A DNA stretch of 64,000 nt, taken from positions 1,364,001 to 1,428,000 of the forward strand of contig OZ244029.1 of assembly GCA_965214945.1 (NCBI GenBank), written 5' to 3'. Origin of the DNA: JAAXHB01 sp965214945 (GTDB lineage: Bacteria > Actinomycetota > Acidimicrobiia > Acidimicrobiales > Aldehydirespiratoraceae). Each line of letters begins with the position of its first letter. The first letter of the stretch is position 1. This document shows positions 38,558 to 47,931 of this stretch, one piece after another. Both the position numbers and the translations under genes were made by a program. Under the pieces are notes generated by a model. That model did not search any database, was not told the DNA's origin, and saw only the letters and a program-made list of their open reading frames with translations.

Positions 38558-40225
38558 TCAGCCGTCGGAGTCTTCGGTCGTGCCCTCGTCGGTCGTGGTG
38601 CCATCTATGTCGCCATCGTCTGGGGCGTCTGTTGTCTTGTTGACAGCGGCAGCTCTCGGGTGCAGGTTGGGGTCGTTAGCGGAGGGCCCGTACGGGTGGC
38701 CGGCGGCAGCGTCGATCAGCGACTGCGTCAATACGTCGCATGGCCCGGCCGCGGCACCGGCGTCGGGCCAGTTGGCGATCATCGCGAAAGTGATCACGTC
38801 GCCGTTAGGAGCCTCGGACACCCCGGCCAGGCCGGAAGCGTTGTTGCCGGAAGCGTTGTTGAGAGCGCCGCTCATGGCCCGCACAACCCCTCCGGCGGGT
38901 AACACATCGGAGCTAAGAGCGCCCGGTGAGCAGCCACTAAGCGTTCCGCCTGAGCCGACGACGGCCAGCGACTCCACCAGAGCTGAGCCGGGCCCGGTCT
39001 GATGCAGCAGCTCGGCGACGATGCGGCAGGTCAGCCGGTTGTAGCCCGACAGCCCGGAACCGTCGCCGACAATCATGCCCTCGAGTTCGGCTGGGGGCAG
39101 GTCGAGGAAGCGGTTCAAGACATCCCAGACAGCGAAGAAGGCGAGATCACGACGCGTTCCGATCTCGGCCTGGTGTCCGACCTCTTTGAACAGCATCTCT
39201 GCGGTCGTGTTGTTCGCATGGGCGAGCATGCTTGCAACGATCGCTTGCATATCAGGCGATTCGACGGCCCCGAGAGACTCTCTCTCACCGGCGGGGGGCG
39301 CCGCACCCTTGCCAGTGCGGTTGCGGATAATGAAACCGCGCTCCTCCAACAAGTCGTCGAAGAGTTCCACGGCCTGCCGGGCGGGGTCGTCCGCCCTGAC
39401 GCTGTCATTGAGTCCCGAGCCTTCAGCAGTATCTGAGAAGGACCTGTAGCCCTCGTTGACCAGAAGGGCGGACAGAGGCCCGACCTGGTTCTCGGCCGTG
39501 ACAGCCGGCGCCCAAATCGGGGCTGCGTCCTCGCTCGGGCGGGCCTGTGTGTAGTCGCGCTCCTCGTCGGGATAGCGGGACTCGTCGGCCACAACCGAGC
39601 CCCTGATCGTGGTGATGCCACGCTCAGTGAGAGCAGCGGCCACCGCTTCTGCGAGTTCGGTGATGTCGGTGTGGGGCCTCGGATCGGAGTAGCGCGACAT
39701 GTACTGCGGAGTGGACAGAACCGGGTCTCCCCCGCCCACTAGGTAGATGTCGCCGGTCAGCACTCCGTTGGCGGCCGACTCCAAGGCGTCGGCGCGAGCG
39801 AACACCTCGGTGGTGAAGGTTGCGGTCGGGCCGGCTCGCTCCAGAATGGCGACCGCCGTGACGAGCTTCATCAGCGATTCCGGCACCAGCAGCTCAGAGG
39901 CGCGCTCCTCGACTATCCGCTTGCCTTTGCGATAGGCCACCAGGCAGGCTCGATCCGGCACCTCTGGGTGGTCTATGGCGGCTCGGAGTCGCTCGACCAG
40001 CCGGGCATCGCTCACCGGGCCTGAGAGCCACCCAGGTGTGCGGCGAACGCTCAGCAGCGGAGTATCGACTACCGCTGCGGGCGGCCCCGTATCCACTGCC
40101 CATTGCGGGTGGGCTGACTTATCCAGGCGCTGGGCCTGCCAGTACGCCACTAACACCACGGCCAGCAGGCCGACGAGCAGCACCAGTACCAACACCCGGC
40201 GGATCACACCAGCATCGTAGGCCAT
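38558..40225 (-). CDS. PBP4/DacB-like D-Ala-D-Ala carboxypeptidase with altered motifs
   Basis: 555 residues from the ATG at 40225. An N-terminal membrane segment (RRVLVLVLLVGLLAVVLVAY) is followed by a peptidase S13 domain. The nucleophile motif SLMK (Ser117-Lys120) is kept. DGSGLSGYNRLT and YLVGGGDPVL are family stretches. But the expected SDN reads ANN (337-339), and the KTG box reads MSG (451-453, RAMSGALNN). The C-terminus is acidic and disordered. This suggests reduced or lost penicillin-binding activity. It is upstream of the LON gene. Confidence 0.82.
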   Translation of the reverse strand: MAYDAGVIRRVLVLVLLVGLLAVVLVAYWQAQRLDKSAHPQWAVDTGPPAAVVDTPLLSVRRTPGWLSGPVSDARLVERLRAAIDHPEVPDRACLVAYRKGKRIVEERASELLVPESLMKLVTAVAILERAGPTATFTTEVFARADALESAANGVLTGDIYLVGGGDPVLSTPQYMSRYSDPRPHTDITELAEAVAAALTERGITTIRGSVVADESRYPDEERDYTQARPSEDAAPIWAPAVTAENQVGPLSALLVNEGYRSFSDTAEGSGLNDSVRADDPARQAVELFDDLLEERGFIIRNRTGKGAAPPAGERESLGAVESPDMQAIVASMLAHANNTTAEMLFKEVGHQAEIGTRRDLAFFAVWDVLNRFLDLPPAELEGMIVGDGSGLSGYNRLTCRIVAELLHQTGPGSALVESLAVVGSGGTLSGCSPGALSSDVLPAGGVVRAMSGALNNASGNNASGLAGVSEAPNGDVITFAMIANWPDAGAAAGPCDVLTQSLIDAAAGHPYGPSANDPNLHPRAAAVNKTTDAPDDGDIDGTTTDEGTTEDSDG

Positions 40226-40349
40226 AAGGGGCACCAGGCCGTGCCAGCGAACGAGAAACCGGCTGCGATCCCAATCGCGCGGCAGAGCTGGCCGCATAAG
40301 AGCGAAGCGCGAACACCGGCGCGACGCGGCCCGCGGCTAGGGTCACGCA

Positions 40350-40733
40350 ATGGACATAGTGGCCGCCTTATTCATCGATGACATCGAGCTTCGCCCCGCG
40401 CCCGGACCCTCCACCCGCATCGACCTCACGGGTGTCCACTTCTCGGCCGCCGCGCCGAGCGTTGTCCCGCTGACGGTCGCTCCGCACCTAGTGGTGATCG
40501 TTCGCTGCGCCGAGGGCGAATCGGGCTTCGGCGCGCTGGAGGTTGTCTATCAGCGCGGCGCCGACCAAGTGGCCCGCAACGTTCAGCCGCTGCAGGTGGA
40601 GCCGGGAAAGTTCAACTACCGGCTTGTGCGGGCCGAACTCGACTTTGACGACTACGGCACGGTCGAGGCGCGGGCGCGCATCGACGCCGGACCGGTGACG
40701 GTCGTGCCTTATACCCTGCTGCCGCCCGCCTGA
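40350..40733 (+). CDS. Small beta-rich protein of unknown function
   Basis: 127 residues, all beta-strand-like: FIDDIELRPAPGPSTRIDLT, then VVPLTVAPHLVVIVRCAEGE and RLVRAELDFDDYGTVEARAR. No signal peptide, cysteine motif or membrane segment. The layout (an opening FIDD segment, then a two-sheet pattern) is like DUF6941-type proteins, but I am not sure of that. Codon use is normal for the region. It lies upstream of the transketolase gene by 56 bases on the same strand. Confidence 0.65.
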   Translation: MDIVAALFIDDIELRPAPGPSTRIDLTGVHFSAAAPSVVPLTVAPHLVVIVRCAEGESGFGALEVVYQRGADQVARNVQPLQVEPGKFNYRLVRAELDFDDYGTVEARARIDAGPVTVVPYTLLPPA

Positions 40734-40789
40734 ATCCCGCGGCTGATACGAGCGGTATCGTGGCCGCGGGTGACCGGGCGGAGGCGAGG

Positions 40790-42793
40790 ATGAACACTGA
40801 ACTGGAGCGGCTCGGGATCAGCGTGATCCGGGCTCTCGCTATGGACGCCCCCCACGCGGCCCGCTCCGGACATCAGGGCACCGCCATGGCCCTGGCGCCG
40901 CTTGCGCACGTGCTGTGGACTCGCGTGATGCGCTACGACGCGCGGCATCCCGAATGGCCCGACCGTGACCGCTTCGTGCTGTCCGCAGGACACGCGTCGA
41001 TACTCCAGTACGCGATGCTGTACCTCACCGGCTACGGCCTCTGTCTGCAGGATTTGCGCGATTTCCGACAGTGGGGCTCGCTCACGCCTGGCCATCCCGA
41101 AGCGGGCCACACACCCGGAGTGGAGGTGACCACCGGGCCCCTGGGCCAGGGCTTGGCTAATGCTGTGGGAATGGCGATCGCCGAGGCGCAGCTGCGCGGG
41201 CGCTTCGGTGCCGGTGTGTGCGACCACCGCGTGTTCGCCATCGCCAGCGACGGCGACCTGGCCGAAGGCGTGAGCCACGAGGCTGCCTCACTCGCCGGTC
41301 ATCAGCGCCTCGGACGGCTGGTCGTCTGCTACGACGACAACCGCATCACCATCGACGGAAGCACGGATCTGTCGATGTCCGACGACACTGCGGGTCGCTT
41401 CCGGTCCTACGGATGGCATGTGGAAGAGCTGGCGTGCGAGCCCGACGACCTCGACGGGCTGGAGGCCGGGCTAAAGCGCGCTATCGCAGTCGCAGACCGG
41501 CCGTCACTGGTGATGATCCGAACCGTAATCGGCGTTCCCGCACCCCGTACCGCAGGCACGTCCGCAGCCCATGGCTATGCGATCTTCGATTCTGAGATCG
41601 CTGCCACCAAGTCGGCGATGGGACTGCCGGCCGACGAGACCTTCCACGTGCCGGACGAGATCGTCTGCGCCTATCGGGCGGCAGGACGTGCCGGCCGCAA
41701 TGACAGATGGGCGTGGCAGGCCCGCGTGGACGCATTCGACGGAGACCGCGCCGAGTTCGAGGCCTGCCTCGCGGCTGCGGGCACCCCCGGATGGGATCAG
41801 ACGCTGCCGTCTTGGGCGCCCGGAGAGCACGTGGCCACCAGAAAGGCCTCGCATGCTGCGCTGCAGTCGTTGGCTGAGACAGTGCCCGCCGTCTTCACGG
41901 GAAGCGCGGACTTGACCGGCAGCAATGGAACGGACATCGTCTCAGCGGGGTTTGGCGGAGTGTTCTCCGCCGCGAACCGTTCGGGGCGCCAGATCTACTT
42001 CGGGGTGCGAGAGCACGCCATGGGCGCGATCGCCAACGGCATGGCACTGCACGGCGGCGCGCTTCCGGTCGTGGGGACGTTCCTGGTGTTCTCCGACTAC
42101 ATGCGCCCGGCAGTCCGGCTGGCGGCTCTGTCGCAGGCGAAAGTGATTTTCGTCTGGACCCACGACTCGGTCGGGGTCGGCGAGGACGGGCCAACGCATC
42201 AGCCGGTGGAGCAGATCGCGTCGCTGCGAGCGATGCCCGGCCTGAGGGTGATAAGGCCCGCCGACGCCAACGAGACCGTCGGCGCCTGGAGCGTGGCGAT
42301 CGCGTCCGACGGGCCAACTGCGCTGATGCTGACGCGCCAGAAGGCGCCTGTCCTCGCGGGCACCAGCGCTTCGGCGGTTGCCGCCGGTGGTTACGCGCTG
42401 AGCGATTCTTCCGACGCCCGAATCACGCTCGTGGGCACCGGCAGCGAAGTGTCGGTGTGCTGCGACGCTGCGGCGCTGCTCGCAGAGCGTCACGGCGTGG
42501 CCGCGCGCGTGGTGTCGCTGCCCTCGTGGGAGCTTTTTACCGAGCAGGACCGCCGCGCCCGCCGCGATGTGATGCGTCCGGACCTGCCCTCGCTGGCGGT
42601 GGAGGCTGCGAGCACACAGGGCTGGCGACGCTGGGTGGATGAAGCCGTCGGCATCGACCGCTTCGGGGCGTCCGCGCCCGGCGCCGTGGTGATGGAACGC
42701 CTCGGGATCAACCCCGGCAACGTCACCGGGCGTGCGCTCGCGTTGCTCGACCGCAGTTCCGCACACCATCAGCAGGTGAGAAAACGACCATGA
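40790..42793 (+). CDS. tkt: Transketolase
   Basis: Thiamine-diphosphate enzyme of the pentose phosphate pathway. About 667 residues from the ATG at 40790, which follows a GGAGGCGAGG. HAARSGHQGTAMALAPLAHV and RDRFVLSAGHASIL at the N-terminus, GVEVTTGPLGQGLANAVGMA, ASDGDLAEGVSHEAASLAGH (TPP site) and FGVREHAMGAIANGMALHGG are all diagnostic. The central and C-terminal domains are complete. The stop overlaps the tal start by 4 bases (ATGA). Confidence 0.95.
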   Translation: MNTELERLGISVIRALAMDAPHAARSGHQGTAMALAPLAHVLWTRVMRYDARHPEWPDRDRFVLSAGHASILQYAMLYLTGYGLCLQDLRDFRQWGSLTPGHPEAGHTPGVEVTTGPLGQGLANAVGMAIAEAQLRGRFGAGVCDHRVFAIASDGDLAEGVSHEAASLAGHQRLGRLVVCYDDNRITIDGSTDLSMSDDTAGRFRSYGWHVEELACEPDDLDGLEAGLKRAIAVADRPSLVMIRTVIGVPAPRTAGTSAAHGYAIFDSEIAATKSAMGLPADETFHVPDEIVCAYRAAGRAGRNDRWAWQARVDAFDGDRAEFEACLAAAGTPGWDQTLPSWAPGEHVATRKASHAALQSLAETVPAVFTGSADLTGSNGTDIVSAGFGGVFSAANRSGRQIYFGVREHAMGAIANGMALHGGALPVVGTFLVFSDYMRPAVRLAALSQAKVIFVWTHDSVGVGEDGPTHQPVEQIASLRAMPGLRVIRPADANETVGAWSVAIASDGPTALMLTRQKAPVLAGTSASAVAAGGYALSDSSDARITLVGTGSEVSVCCDAAALLAERHGVAARVVSLPSWELFTEQDRRARRDVMRPDLPSLAVEAASTQGWRRWVDEAVGIDRFGASAPGAVVMERLGINPGNVTGRALALLDRSSAHHQQVRKRP

Positions 42794-43887
42794 CCCGACT
42801 TCACGACCTTTACCACATCCACGGCCAGAGCCCCTGGCTCGACAACATCCGCCGGGGCTGGATCACCGGTGGGGAGTTGCAGCGCTGGATCGACCGCGGC
42901 GTTCGGGGGCTCACATCCAATCCCTCGATCTTCCAGACGGCGATCTCAAGCAGCGACGACTACGACAGCGAGTTCCGACAGGCGGTTGCCGATGGGCTCG
43001 ACGTGCGCGACTGCTATTGGCGTCTGGTCACATCCGACATCGCCGCTGCCTCCGGGCTGTTGCGGGGCGTCTATGACCGCTCCGCAGGGCTTGACGGCTT
43101 CGCTTCCGTGGAGGTGTCGCCCGAGTTGGCTCGCGACAGCTCCGCTACCGCGAGAGCCGCAAGAGACCTGCATGAAAGGATCCAGGCGCCCAACCTTTAT
43201 GTGAAGATACCCGGCACCGCTGAGGGTCTCCCGGCGATTAGCGAGATGATAGCTGAGAAGCGCAGCATAAATGTCACGTTGATCTTCAGTGTTGAGCGTT
43301 ACGTCGAAGTTGCTGAGGCCTATCTTGCCGGGCTAGAGAGTGCCGAGGGCGATCTCAGCGAGGTCTCGAGCGTGGCTTCATTCTTCGTGTCGCGGATTGA
43401 CACCGAGGTCGACAGGCGCCTTGAGGCGATCGGCACACCCGACGCTCTCGCCTTGCGGGGCAAAGCGGCGATCGCATGCGCCAAAGCAGCTTACGGCCAT
43501 TTCTTGCAGATCTTCGAAGGCCCACGCTGGGATGCGCTCGAGGCCCGCGGCGCCCGCCCCCAGCGGCTGCTCTGGGCAAGCACGTCCACAAAGAACCCCG
43601 CATACCCCGACACGCTGTACGTCGATGAGCTGATCGGCCCCGGCACGGTGAACACGCTCCCGGAGGCCACGCTTGAGGCTTTCGAAGATCACGGCGCGGC
43701 CTCGGCCACTTTGGCCCGCAGCCCTGACGAGGCCCTGCGCGTACTCGACTCGTTGGTCGCCGCAGGCGTGGACATGTCCGACGTTGCCCAGCAGCTCACC
43801 GAGGCGGGTGTTGCCTCCTTCACCAAGAGCTTCGACGAGCTGCTGAGCGCATTAACCGACAAGGCACGCGGCCTGTCCGGCCGCTAA
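42790..43887 (+). CDS. tal: Transaldolase
   Basis: 365 residues, the length of actinobacterial TalB-type enzymes. It has GVRGLTSNPSIFQTAISSSD at the N-terminus, LYVKIPGTAEGLPAI carrying the Schiff-base Lys, INVTLIFSVERYVEVAEAY, and STSTKNPAYPDTLYVDELIG. It transfers dihydroxyacetone units between sugar phosphates with transketolase. The start overlaps tkt by 4 bases, so the two are translationally coupled. Confidence 0.95.
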   Translation: MTRLHDLYHIHGQSPWLDNIRRGWITGGELQRWIDRGVRGLTSNPSIFQTAISSSDDYDSEFRQAVADGLDVRDCYWRLVTSDIAAASGLLRGVYDRSAGLDGFASVEVSPELARDSSATARAARDLHERIQAPNLYVKIPGTAEGLPAISEMIAEKRSINVTLIFSVERYVEVAEAYLAGLESAEGDLSEVSSVASFFVSRIDTEVDRRLEAIGTPDALALRGKAAIACAKAAYGHFLQIFEGPRWDALEARGARPQRLLWASTSTKNPAYPDTLYVDELIGPGTVNTLPEATLEAFEDHGAASATLARSPDEALRVLDSLVAAGVDMSDVAQQLTEAGVASFTKSFDELLSALTDKARGLSGR

Positions 43888-43917
43888 CGCGGCTCCTAGC
43901 TCGGCTCGCGGACCCGG

Positions 43918-44898
43918 TTGTCGCGAGTCCTGAGGCGCTTGTCGCTCCGTGACTCCGCGGTGACGGGCCTGCGCACGCAACCGCTGGCGGCTCCCCGTGC
44001 GCATCTTGGGCGTCTGCAGCAGCTCGAGTCTGAGGGCATCCACATCATCCGCGAGGCGGCGGCGCAGTTCGACAAGCCGGTGATGCTGTACTCTGTGGGT
44101 AAGGACAGCTCAGTGCTCGTGCACTTGGCGCGCAAGGCGTTCTATCCCGGCGGCATTCCGTTCCCGCTGCTGCACATCGACACGACCTGGAAGTTCCGAG
44201 AGCTAATTGAGTTTCGCGATCGAGCGGCGGCGGAGATCGGCTTCGAACTCATCGTACACATCAATCAGGAGGGGCTAACGAAGGGTGTCAACCCCTTCGA
44301 CCAAGGCAGCCGGCACTACACCGATGTGATGAAGACTCAGGCGCTGCGCCAGGCGCTCGATGACGGCCGATGGGACGGGGTGCTGTGCGGCTCACGCCGC
44401 GACGAAGAGCCATCGCGTGCTAAGGAGCGGATCTTCAGCTTCCGAGACCGCCTGCATCGCTGGGCGCCGAGGAATCAGCGGCCCGAAATGTGGAATCACT
44501 TCAACGGGCGCATCGATGCCGGCGAGGAAATGCGCGTCTTTCCGCTGAGCAACTGGGCCGAGATAGACGTCTGGCAGTACATCGCTTCTGAAAGGATCCC
44601 GATAGTGCCGCTGTATCTGGCCGCGCCGCGGCCGGTTGTGGAGCGCGACGGACACCTTCTGATGGTGGACGATGACAGGTTCCGTCTCAACTCGGGTGAA
44701 ACGGCGCGGACACGAAGCGTCCGGTTCCGCACTCTGGGGTGCTATCCGCTGACGGGCGCTGTCGCGTCGCGGGCTGCGACGCTGCACGAGGTGATAGCTG
44801 AGACCGCCGCAGCCACCCGCTCAGAACGCGAGACGAGAGTGATCGACCAGGATCAGTCGGCCTCGATGGAGAGAAAAAAGCGCGAAGGCTATTTCTGA
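43918..44898 (+). CDS. cysD: Sulfate adenylyltransferase subunit 2
   Basis: ATP-sulfurylase catalytic subunit that makes APS. 326 residues from the TTG at 43918; a GTG at 43960 is possible, as the family N-terminus begins near LQQLESEGIHIIREAAAQFD. PP-loop SVGKDSSVLVHLARKAFYPG is intact, with HIDTTWKFREL, SRRDEEPSRAKERIFSFRD and the C-terminal RKKREGYF. The stop overlaps the cysNC start (TGATG). The product goes with CysN in a heterodimer. Confidence 0.93.
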   Translation: MSRVLRRLSLRDSAVTGLRTQPLAAPRAHLGRLQQLESEGIHIIREAAAQFDKPVMLYSVGKDSSVLVHLARKAFYPGGIPFPLLHIDTTWKFRELIEFRDRAAAEIGFELIVHINQEGLTKGVNPFDQGSRHYTDVMKTQALRQALDDGRWDGVLCGSRRDEEPSRAKERIFSFRDRLHRWAPRNQRPEMWNHFNGRIDAGEEMRVFPLSNWAEIDVWQYIASERIPIVPLYLAAPRPVVERDGHLLMVDDDRFRLNSGETARTRSVRFRTLGCYPLTGAVASRAATLHEVIAETAAATRSERETRVIDQDQSASMERKKREGYF

Positions 44899-46868
44899 TG
44901 CCGGCTCAGGCGCCGACGACACGAGCAGACAGCGGCGACGACCTGCTCAGGGTGGTGGTGTGCGGATCGGTCGATGACGGCAAGTCGACCCTCATCGGGC
45001 GCCTGCTCCACGACTGCGGAGGGCTCACCACCGATCAGCTCGAAGCGGTGCGCAGGGATTCGGCAGACGTCGGCCACGCGGGCGATCAGATCGATCTGGC
45101 GCTACTCACCGACGGCTTGGAGGCCGAGCGTGAACAGGGCATCACCATCGATGTCGCCTACCGACATCTGCGTACGCAGCGGCGCGGCCTTGTGATAGCC
45201 GACGTGCCCGGGCACGAGCAGTACACCCGCAACATGGTGAGCGGAGCATCCGACGCTGAGCTGGCAGTGCTGGTATTGGACGTCGTCCGAGGCGTGACCA
45301 CCCAGACGCGTCGGCACGCGGGCATAGCGGCCCTGCTGGGCATCGCCTCGACGGTGATCGCTGTGAACAAGATGGATCTCATCTGCTGGGACCGAGGGCG
45401 CTTCGAAGTGATCGCCGGACAGGCCTACGAACTGGCAGCAAGGCTCGGCCTAGACGAGCCTGCGGTGATTCCGATGTCAGCCCTGTGCGGGGACGGCGTG
45501 GTCGAGCGGGGCGGCAACCTCGAGTGGTACAGCGGTCCGAGTTTGCTGGAACATCTCGAGCAGACGCCGCCGCGCGCCGCCGCAGCAGGCTGGAGCAGTT
45601 CCGCCGCCGCGCTCAGCGAGCGGCTGCGATTCCCGGTGCAGCTCGTGATACGGCCCGATCACCACTTTCGGGGCTATGCGGGAACGATCTGCGAGGGCGT
45701 CTTGCGTGTAGGCGACAAGGTGCTGGTCGAGCCGTTGGGGCGCGCCACAGCGATTGAGCGGATCGTTACCTGCGACGGCGACCTGGATGAGGCTGTCTCA
45801 GGACAGTCGGTGACCGTCACGGTCTCCGACGAAATCGACATCGCCCGAGGGGATGTGATCATCGACGCGGGCCACCGGATGATGCGAGCCCGCGACCTGA
45901 GCGCCACCGTGGTGTGGATGTCGGACAGCGAGCTTGCATCAGGCCGCGAGTGCCTGCTGCAGCAAGCTGGGCGCCGTCTGAGATGCCGAATAGCAGAGGT
46001 GACCGGCAGACTCGATCTTGGCACTCTGAAGTTTCGACCCACCTCAACTTTGAAGCTCAACGATATATCGAGAGTTAGGATAGCTCTAGAATCAGAGTTC
46101 GTTCACGATCTCTACGAGGAGAACCGCACCACGGGGTCGTTTATCCTGATCGATCCCAACGACAACTCAACAACTGCCGCGGGCATGATCACCGCGGAGG
46201 CTCGCAATTCCTGGGACATCGTGCCCGAGGCCACGCTGGAACGTCAACCGAGCGCTGTGAGCGCGCTGGAACGGGCCGCGCGCTTCGGTCAGCGACCCGT
46301 CACGGTGCTGTTCACCGGCCTAACCTGCGCCGGCAAGTCGACTCTGGCCACGGCGCTTGAGCGGGCGCTGTTTGACCGAGGGAAAGCGACCGTGCGCCTT
46401 GACGGCGTCAACATCCGCCTGGGCGTAAGCCGCGATTTGGGGTTCACCGCGGACGACCGCTCTGAGAATGTGCGGCGCACCGCCGAGTTCGCCCGTCTGG
46501 TCAACGATCAGGGGCTGATCGCCATCGCAGCGCTGTTGGCGCCAGACGCTGAGGTGCGTGAACGTGCTCGGCGTCTCATCGGCGCTGACCGCTTCGCGGA
46601 AATCTTCCTCGATCCGCCAGCCGAGGTCTGCCGCTCCCGCGACGCCGCAGGCCTGTACGAAGCAGCCGACCGGGGTGAGATCCAATCGTTTCCGGGGGTG
46701 TCCGTCCCTTACGACAAGCCGCAGGACGCGGATCTGGTGCTCGACACGTCCCGTCTGAGCGTGCGATCCTGCACCGACGCGGTGTTGAGCCTGCTTGAGG
46801 CGCGGCTGTTCATTCCTGCCGCCGGTTCGGATGCGAGCCCCGGCGCAGCAAGCGGGCGTCCGGCGTGA
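44898..46868 (+). CDS. cysNC: Bifunctional CysN GTPase / adenylylsulfate-kinase-like fusion
   Basis: 656 residues. The N-terminal 430 residues are the CysN GTPase (P-loop GSVDDGKST, switch DVPGHEQYTRNM, NKMD), which drives APS synthesis by CysD. A C-terminal domain (about 455-645) is of the APS-kinase fold: P-loop GLTCAGKST, then DGVNIRLGVSRDLGFTADDR. But relative to canonical CysC it has DGVN for DGDN, LLAPD for FISPY/H, and DAAGLYEAADRGE for DPKGLYKKARAGE. That variant set recurs in a subfamily of fused enzymes as I remember it. The stop overlaps cysC by 4 bases. Confidence 0.92.
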   Translation: MPAQAPTTRADSGDDLLRVVVCGSVDDGKSTLIGRLLHDCGGLTTDQLEAVRRDSADVGHAGDQIDLALLTDGLEAEREQGITIDVAYRHLRTQRRGLVIADVPGHEQYTRNMVSGASDAELAVLVLDVVRGVTTQTRRHAGIAALLGIASTVIAVNKMDLICWDRGRFEVIAGQAYELAARLGLDEPAVIPMSALCGDGVVERGGNLEWYSGPSLLEHLEQTPPRAAAAGWSSSAAALSERLRFPVQLVIRPDHHFRGYAGTICEGVLRVGDKVLVEPLGRATAIERIVTCDGDLDEAVSGQSVTVTVSDEIDIARGDVIIDAGHRMMRARDLSATVVWMSDSELASGRECLLQQAGRRLRCRIAEVTGRLDLGTLKFRPTSTLKLNDISRVRIALESEFVHDLYEENRTTGSFILIDPNDNSTTAAGMITAEARNSWDIVPEATLERQPSAVSALERAARFGQRPVTVLFTGLTCAGKSTLATALERALFDRGKATVRLDGVNIRLGVSRDLGFTADDRSENVRRTAEFARLVNDQGLIAIAALLAPDAEVRERARRLIGADRFAEIFLDPPAEVCRSRDAAGLYEAADRGEIQSFPGVSVPYDKPQDADLVLDTSRLSVRSCTDAVLSLLEARLFIPAAGSDASPGAASGRPA

Positions 46869-47515
46869 GTTCGCCCGAAACCGCCTTGCTGGCTCAACAG
46901 GGTGTGCTCGCGGGTGCCGGCGGAGTCGCGGCTGGCTTGCTGGGGGCCTCTGGAAGCGTCACATCCGATGACCGCGCGCAGATGCTCGGGCACCGCGCCA
47001 TCACTGTGTGGCTCACGGGACTATCAGGCTCGGGCAAGTCCACGCTGGCTTACGCGGCCGAAGCTGAACTCACAGCAGCGGGAGTTCTGGCCTACGTGCT
47101 CGACGGCGACAGGCTGCGCACAGGCCTGTGCGCGGATCTCGGGTTCTCAGAACGAGATCGCAGCGAGAACATACGCCGCGCCGGCGAGGTCTGCGGTCTG
47201 TTGAGGGCAGCCGGCGCGGTGGTGTTGGCGTCTTTCATCTCACCGTTCCACCGTGACAGGGCGCTGGTGCGCGCCACTCATCCCGACGGTTGTTTCGTCG
47301 AAGTGTTTGTGGACGCGCCTTTGCATGTGTGTGAGAGCCGCGACCCCAAGGGGCTGTACGCCAAGGCCAGAGCTGGAGCGATAGCTGACTTCACCGGGAT
47401 CGGCGCCCGTTACGAGCCGCCCGCCGATCCTGATCTCCACATCGACACGGCCTCCTCAGACGCAGCAGCCTGCACCGGGGTTGTGGTGGCTGAGGTGATA
47501 CGTCGCATCCGCTGA
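46865..47515 (+). CDS. cysC: Adenylylsulfate kinase (stand-alone, canonical)
   Basis: 216 residues including a 40-residue unconserved N-terminus. It phosphorylates APS to PAPS. All canonical motifs are present: P-loop GLSGSGKST, DGDRLRTGLCADLGFSERDR, FISPFHRDR, DPKGLYAKARAGAIADFTGI. This contrasts with the fused domain just upstream. The GTG start overlaps the cysNC stop by 4 bases. PAPS would serve sulfation or reduction; no PAPS reductase lies in this window. Confidence 0.92.
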   Translation: MSSPETALLAQQGVLAGAGGVAAGLLGASGSVTSDDRAQMLGHRAITVWLTGLSGSGKSTLAYAAEAELTAAGVLAYVLDGDRLRTGLCADLGFSERDRSENIRRAGEVCGLLRAAGAVVLASFISPFHRDRALVRATHPDGCFVEVFVDAPLHVCESRDPKGLYAKARAGAIADFTGIGARYEPPADPDLHIDTASSDAAACTGVVVAEVIRRIR

Positions 47516-47631
47516 CCCCCGCTGCCGCACTCGAGCCGCAGCGCCAACCCGCTCAAGTCACACCCAGGAAACAGCCCGAACACGGGCCATCGCTCGGCTG
47601 CGCGGCCTCGCCGAAGCGCCGCGCGGCATCG

Positions 47632-47832
47632 CTAGCGTTGCGGAATGTCCTGCAGGAGTAGGGCGGCCTTTATGACGGCGCGTCTGGCTCGAGCAAGGAG
47701 CCTGTCCTCAGCCGACGGCTTGGTCGCTCCCGCCTCGACCGCTGCCCGCAACCGGTCCAGTGCCAGGTCGTCGAGTTCCTCAGCTATCGCCTCGAGACGC
47801 TGTGAAATATTATGAAACTCCTCTGTAGCCAT
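47632..47832 (-). CDS. Small conserved coiled-coil-like protein
   Basis: 66 residues from the ATG at 47832 (MATEEFHNISQRLEAIAEEL). It is almost all helical with DDLALDRLRAAVEAGATKPS and RLLARARRAVIKAALLLQ. It resembles small proteins common in Acidimicrobiia and relatives, function unknown. A longer frame to 47877 was not used. It converges with cysC and is divergent from the ClC gene. Between it and cysC (47516-47631) I see nothing. Confidence 0.7.
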   Translation of the reverse strand: MATEEFHNISQRLEAIAEELDDLALDRLRAAVEAGATKPSAEDRLLARARRAVIKAALLLQDIPQR

Positions 47833-47931
47833 GGATGATACACTAACGCGATCTCGCCCTGAATCAAGCAGCGGCACCTGTAGCAGCAGGCCTGTCGGCG
47901 CACCGCGACCCTGCTTAAGAAAGCGCTGCGC

